Positions 6,366-9,525 of a stretch of 9,525 nucleotides of DNA are shown piece after piece. The position numbers and the translations under genes are program-made. The stretch is from Bacteroidota bacterium (GTDB lineage Bacteria; Bacteroidota; Bacteroidia; B-17B0; Aurantibacillaceae), in contig SYEI01000243.1 of the NCBI GenBank assembly GCA_005800865.1, positions 1 through 9,525 on the forward strand. Direction: 5' to 3'. The notes under the pieces are model-generated. The model was given only the letters and a program-made list of their open reading frames with translations, ran no database searches and was not told the origin of the DNA. Each line of letters starts with the position of its first letter. The stretch's first letter is position 1.

Positions 6366-9300
6366 ATGAAAAAACAACGTATAGTTTTAAGTTTATTTTG
6401 TACTTTTTTAGTACTATTTACTTCTATTTCTTTTGCACAGTTAGCAGATGGCTTTGATATTAAGGCCGCTTATCAGCAAGCAAAGAACAAAGGAATCAGT
6501 AAAACTGATATAGAAGGTTATGTAAGATTTTTACATAATGATTACTTATCTCATAAGAATGGAGGACACGCGGCTTCTCATGGCAAAAACTCTGGAGTAT
6601 ATGATGCTGGAACTATTTATTTAAATGGTAATAGCGGAAACAATCCTCTAGCAAAGCCATTTATTCCTAATTCTCCGCAAAACGCATACTGCCCAAATGC
6701 AGGTTTCGAGCAAGGAACCTTTGCTAACTGGACTGGAAGCTATGGAACAGTTTCTACAGGTGCTACTACAGCATTGTTTCCTACTTATGTGCAAACAGCA
6801 GCTGGTATTTTAAATGGAGCAGGAAATAATGCGCCTTTGGCAAATACATTGAACTATCATACTATTATGACAACTCCTCCAACAAATAGTGTGTATCCTA
6901 ATTGTGTAGGCTGGGACTCAATTGCTTGTAAAGTTGTTGGTACTCAAACAGTTTCTGAAATACCAGTAGTAAATCCAAATGGTGGACCTGCTTCCGTTCG
7001 ATTAAATGGAGCTAGTGCTAACTATAGAGCAAGTAAATTAACGTACAACATGGCGTTAAACCCTAATAATAAAAACTTTAGTATTTCTTACGCTTTAGTA
7101 TTAGATAATGGTGGACACCTTGCGTATGAGCAACCTTATTTTTCGGTTAGAGTAACTGATCAAAACGGAAACTTAGTACCAGGATGTTCTACATATACTG
7201 TAACATGTAATGCAGCCTTAACTGACCCAACATCTCCTTTATATGATCCAACTTGGACAGATGCAGTTGTTGGATGGGGAAGTGTGATGTACAGAAAATG
7301 GACTTCTTATGCTTTCGACTTTTCTAACTACCCAGCTATTACTTCTGTAAATGTAGAGTTTTACGTAGGAGGATGTTCTCAAGGAGGACATTATGGTTAT
7401 GCTTATGTAGATGCTGAATGTAGTCAAGGTGGAGCAGTAGCAAGTTTTTGTGCAAATGATAATCAAGCCGTATTAACGGCTCCAGGTGGCTACACAACAT
7501 ATCAATGGATTGGCCCAGGTGGACCTGTTACTGTACCTAATGGAGGAAACGCTCCAACAGCTACAATTACTCCAGTGAGTGCTGGACAAGTATTTACTTG
7601 TAACGTAACAGCACCTAATGGTTGTGCTAGTTCATTTCAAACAACGGTTGCTATTTCAAGTGTGAGTATTACAGGAGTTGGATCTACACCATCATGTCTT
7701 AATGGAAATAGTGGAACAACAAACGTTACAGCTACAGGAAGTAGTTCAGGATACAATTATCAATGGGTCAATAGTTTAGGGGCAACCGTCTCCACGGCAC
7801 AAACGGCCACAGGTTTAGCACCGGGTATATATACGGTAAACGTTAGTGCTATTTTATGTGGTTTAGCCTCAACTACGGTTCAGGTAGGAATTACAGCTCC
7901 AGCTTTTTATGCATTGCCAGCCCCATATTGTGGATCAGTGGCTTGGATAACCAATGCTGGTGGATCAAATTATAAATGGTACACAGCTTCTCCTTTAGCT
8001 TTAATTGCTGGCGCTACGAGTTCTTCTTTAACCATTAATTCACCTGTAAATGGTGCTGAGTATTTCTTAGTATTTAATACCGCTAGTGGATGTAAAGATT
8101 CAATTAAATATACATTAACACAATCACCTGGCGGAAGTATCTATGCTAGTAATATAAAAAGTATTTGTCCAGGTAATAACAATTCTTACGCAGTCATTAA
8201 TTTACAAACAGGCGCTCCACCAGTTTATAGTTACACTGTAACTGGCCCAGCGGGTTATAACTCTGTATTAAATAATACAACTTTAGTAAAAGATAGCGTT
8301 GTAGGTTTATCTATTGGTACATATAGTGCAACTGTTTTTGATGGACAGTGTATTTATAATACAACTTTTACAGTAAGTCCATTTGTTTATTCATATACAT
8401 TAACGCCTCAAAATACAAGTATTTGTAATGCAGGAAGTACAACTTTAACGGTAAACTTTGGAAATACAACTCCAAGTGCTTGTGGGTTATCAACTACTGG
8501 AGGTTGTACAACCCCTAATTTAATTACTGTTGGAACTGGAGCAGGGCTTAACCCAAGTAATAGCTGGCCAAGTATTTACGGTAACTGGTATAAAAATGCT
8601 AGACATCAATTATTGTATACTGCTGCTGAGTTATTGGCAGCTGGTATTTTACCAGGAAAAATTTCTTCATTAGCGTTTAATATCAATTCAATTCCTGCAG
8701 GTTATATTGGAACGTTACCGGGTGTAACCATTTCATTAAAATGTACTTCATTAAATGTTCTTACTAGTACATTTGATAACACAGGTTTAGTGCAAGTTTA
8801 TAATGCAACAAACTATACGCCAATTGTAGGTTGGAATACTCATACTTTTACCAATGCTTATGAGTGGGATGGCGTTTCAAATTTATTAGTAGATGTTTGT
8901 TATAATTATGTTTCAAGTAGTAATTATACATCTAATCCTTTTAATACGTTAACAGGAACAGGTACTGTAAAATGTATTTATGCATATAGCGATTCATCAC
9001 CAATGTGTTTAACGACAAGTTTTGCTACTACAAGTTTAGATCGTCCAAATATTAGATTCCAAAACTGTGGTGGTTCTAATCCTGCAGCGTTTACTTATTC
9101 TTGGACTCCAACAATTGGATTAAATCCAACTAATACCTATACTACAGTAGCTAGTCCAACGGCAAGCACTGTATATACAGTGCAAGTAAATCCTATCGGA
9201 CAAACTAACTGTATGCAAGCACAGTCATCAACAATAACAGTTACTAGTGCGGTTGCTCCAACAATCACTCCTGTTTCAGCATTATGTACTAATGCAGCAT

Positions 9301-9525
9301 CTGTTTCTTTATCTGCAACTCCAGCAGGTGGAACTTGGAGTTTAACTCCAGCAACCTCTACAGTGGGTGTGTTTACACCATCGTTAGCAACTGTTGGAAC
9401 AAATACAGTAACCTATTTATATGGTGGGGCTGGATGTTCGCAAACGGCAACAACAACTATTGCAATTGAACAATTTGTGCCTGCAACGATTACAGGAACA
9501 ATAAATCCAATTTGTTTACCTAGTA
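6366..9525 (+). CDS. Giant secreted multidomain surface protein, 3' end missing
   Basis: One frame stays open from ATG 6366 to the right edge (1053 full codons), so the C-terminus lies outside the window. Residues 1-24 form a signal peptide: Lys-Lys-x-Arg, a hydrophobic core and cleavage after 'SFA'. Residues 25-108 are a helical then Gly/Asn-rich lead-in. Residues about 109-352 begin 'CPNAGFEQGTFANWTG' and end 'YGYAYVDAEC', a beta-sandwich, lectin-like region common at the front of Bacteroidota gliding-associated proteins. Then follow modules of roughly 75-90 residues: Ig/PKD-like 353-430, SprB-like 436-508 (with 'GLAPGIYTVNV'), Ig-like 509-585, SprB-like 586-674 ('LSIGTYSATVFDGQC'), an Ig-like module from 675 to 960 interrupted by a different domain at about 716-902, and an Ig-like module 961-1035 ('GVFTPSLATVGTNTVTY'). 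The protein is probably exported by type IX secretion for adhesion or gliding; the sorting domain expected at the C-terminus is not visible. Domain names are from recalled patterns. Confidence 0.88.
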   Translation, partial: MKKQRIVLSLFCTFLVLFTSISFAQLADGFDIKAAYQQAKNKGISKTDIEGYVRFLHNDYLSHKNGGHAASHGKNSGVYDAGTIYLNGNSGNNPLAKPFIPNSPQNAYCPNAGFEQGTFANWTGSYGTVSTGATTALFPTYVQTAAGILNGAGNNAPLANTLNYHTIMTTPPTNSVYPNCVGWDSIACKVVGTQTVSEIPVVNPNGGPASVRLNGASANYRASKLTYNMALNPNNKNFSISYALVLDNGGHLAYEQPYFSVRVTDQNGNLVPGCSTYTVTCNAALTDPTSPLYDPTWTDAVVGWGSVMYRKWTSYAFDFSNYPAITSVNVEFYVGGCSQGGHYGYAYVDAECSQGGAVASFCANDNQAVLTAPGGYTTYQWIGPGGPVTVPNGGNAPTATITPVSAGQVFTCNVTAPNGCASSFQTTVAISSVSITGVGSTPSCLNGNSGTTNVTATGSSSGYNYQWVNSLGATVSTAQTATGLAPGIYTVNVSAILCGLASTTVQVGITAPAFYALPAPYCGSVAWITNAGGSNYKWYTASPLALIAGATSSSLTINSPVNGAEYFLVFNTASGCKDSIKYTLTQSPGGSIYASNIKSICPGNNNSYAVINLQTGAPPVYSYTVTGPAGYNSVLNNTTLVKDSVVGLSIGTYSATVFDGQCIYNTTFTVSPFVYSYTLTPQNTSICNAGSTTLTVNFGNTTPSACGLSTTGGCTTPNLITVGTGAGLNPSNSWPSIYGNWYKNARHQLLYTAAELLAAGILPGKISSLAFNINSIPAGYIGTLPGVTISLKCTSLNVLTSTFDNTGLVQVYNATNYTPIVGWNTHTFTNAYEWDGVSNLLVDVCYNYVSSSNYTSNPFNTLTGTGTVKCIYAYSDSSPMCLTTSFATTSLDRPNIRFQNCGGSNPAAFTYSWTPTIGLNPTNTYTTVASPTASTVYTVQVNPIGQTNCMQAQSSTITVTSAVAPTITPVSALCTNAASVSLSATPAGGTWSLTPATSTVGVFTPSLATVGTNTVTYLYGGAGCSQTATTTIAIEQFVPATITGTINPICLPS

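Noticed and set aside
7239..7466. Minus-strand open frame of 75 codons.
   Set aside because: It is antisense to the continuous surface protein frame, which has clear domain patterns here.
1..9525. Search for CRISPR arrays, insertion sequences, tRNA/rRNA genes, toxin-antitoxin or defence genes.
   Set aside because: No regularly spaced repeats, transposase motifs, RNA gene patterns or such protein families were seen; the reading was by eye only.

Overview
The window looks like chromosomal DNA of an AT-rich member of the Bacteroidota, most likely a Flavobacteriales-like organism. The evidence is threefold. The last gene encodes a large secreted multidomain protein of the type-IX-secretion, gliding-associated kind. 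No Shine-Dalgarno motifs precede the start codons, whereas several Bacteroidota-type promoter boxes (TAnnTTTG) lie just upstream of genes. The first gene resembles a membrane protein family (DUF6427) known from flavobacteria. The lineage is inferred from protein character and not from a marker gene.

Layout. (1) Positions 1-910 hold the 3' part of a polytopic membrane protein gene whose reading frame is open to the left edge. (2) Positions 1010-4085 are a tight same-strand cluster of feoA, feoB and cysQ: a ferrous iron transporter accessory protein, its GTPase-permease, and a 3'(2'),5'-bisphosphate nucleotidase. A strong hairpin sits directly before feoA. (3) Positions 4107-4760 on the minus strand encode a small alpha/beta hydrolase that converges on cysQ. 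(4) A 137-bp divergent intergenic region carries promoter boxes for both directions. (5) Positions 4898-6264 encode an enoyl-CoA hydratase/isomerase and a 3-hydroxyanthranilate 3,4-dioxygenase. (6) From 6366 to the right edge runs one open frame of 1053 visible codons. It encodes the N-terminal part of a giant exported adhesin-like protein with a signal peptide, a lectin-like N-terminal region and a chain of Ig/PKD/SprB-like modules.

How the genes fit together. FeoA and FeoB act together in Fe(II) uptake, and their genes overlap or abut. CysQ follows FeoB by six bases and is probably co-transcribed, although its role (clearing 3'-phosphoadenosine 5'-phosphate) is not obviously linked to iron. 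The dioxygenase makes the precursor of quinolinate and so of NAD from tryptophan, but no other kynurenine-pathway gene is in the window. Its neighbour, the hydratase, belongs to fatty acid or other acyl-CoA metabolism. The surface protein appears to be a separate transcription unit.

I do not see a CRISPR array, insertion sequence, tRNA, rRNA or defence system. Most of the window is ordinary housekeeping content. The items most worth a second look are the incomplete modular surface protein with one domain apparently nested inside another, the hairpin abutting the feoA start, and the non-ATG start of feoB.
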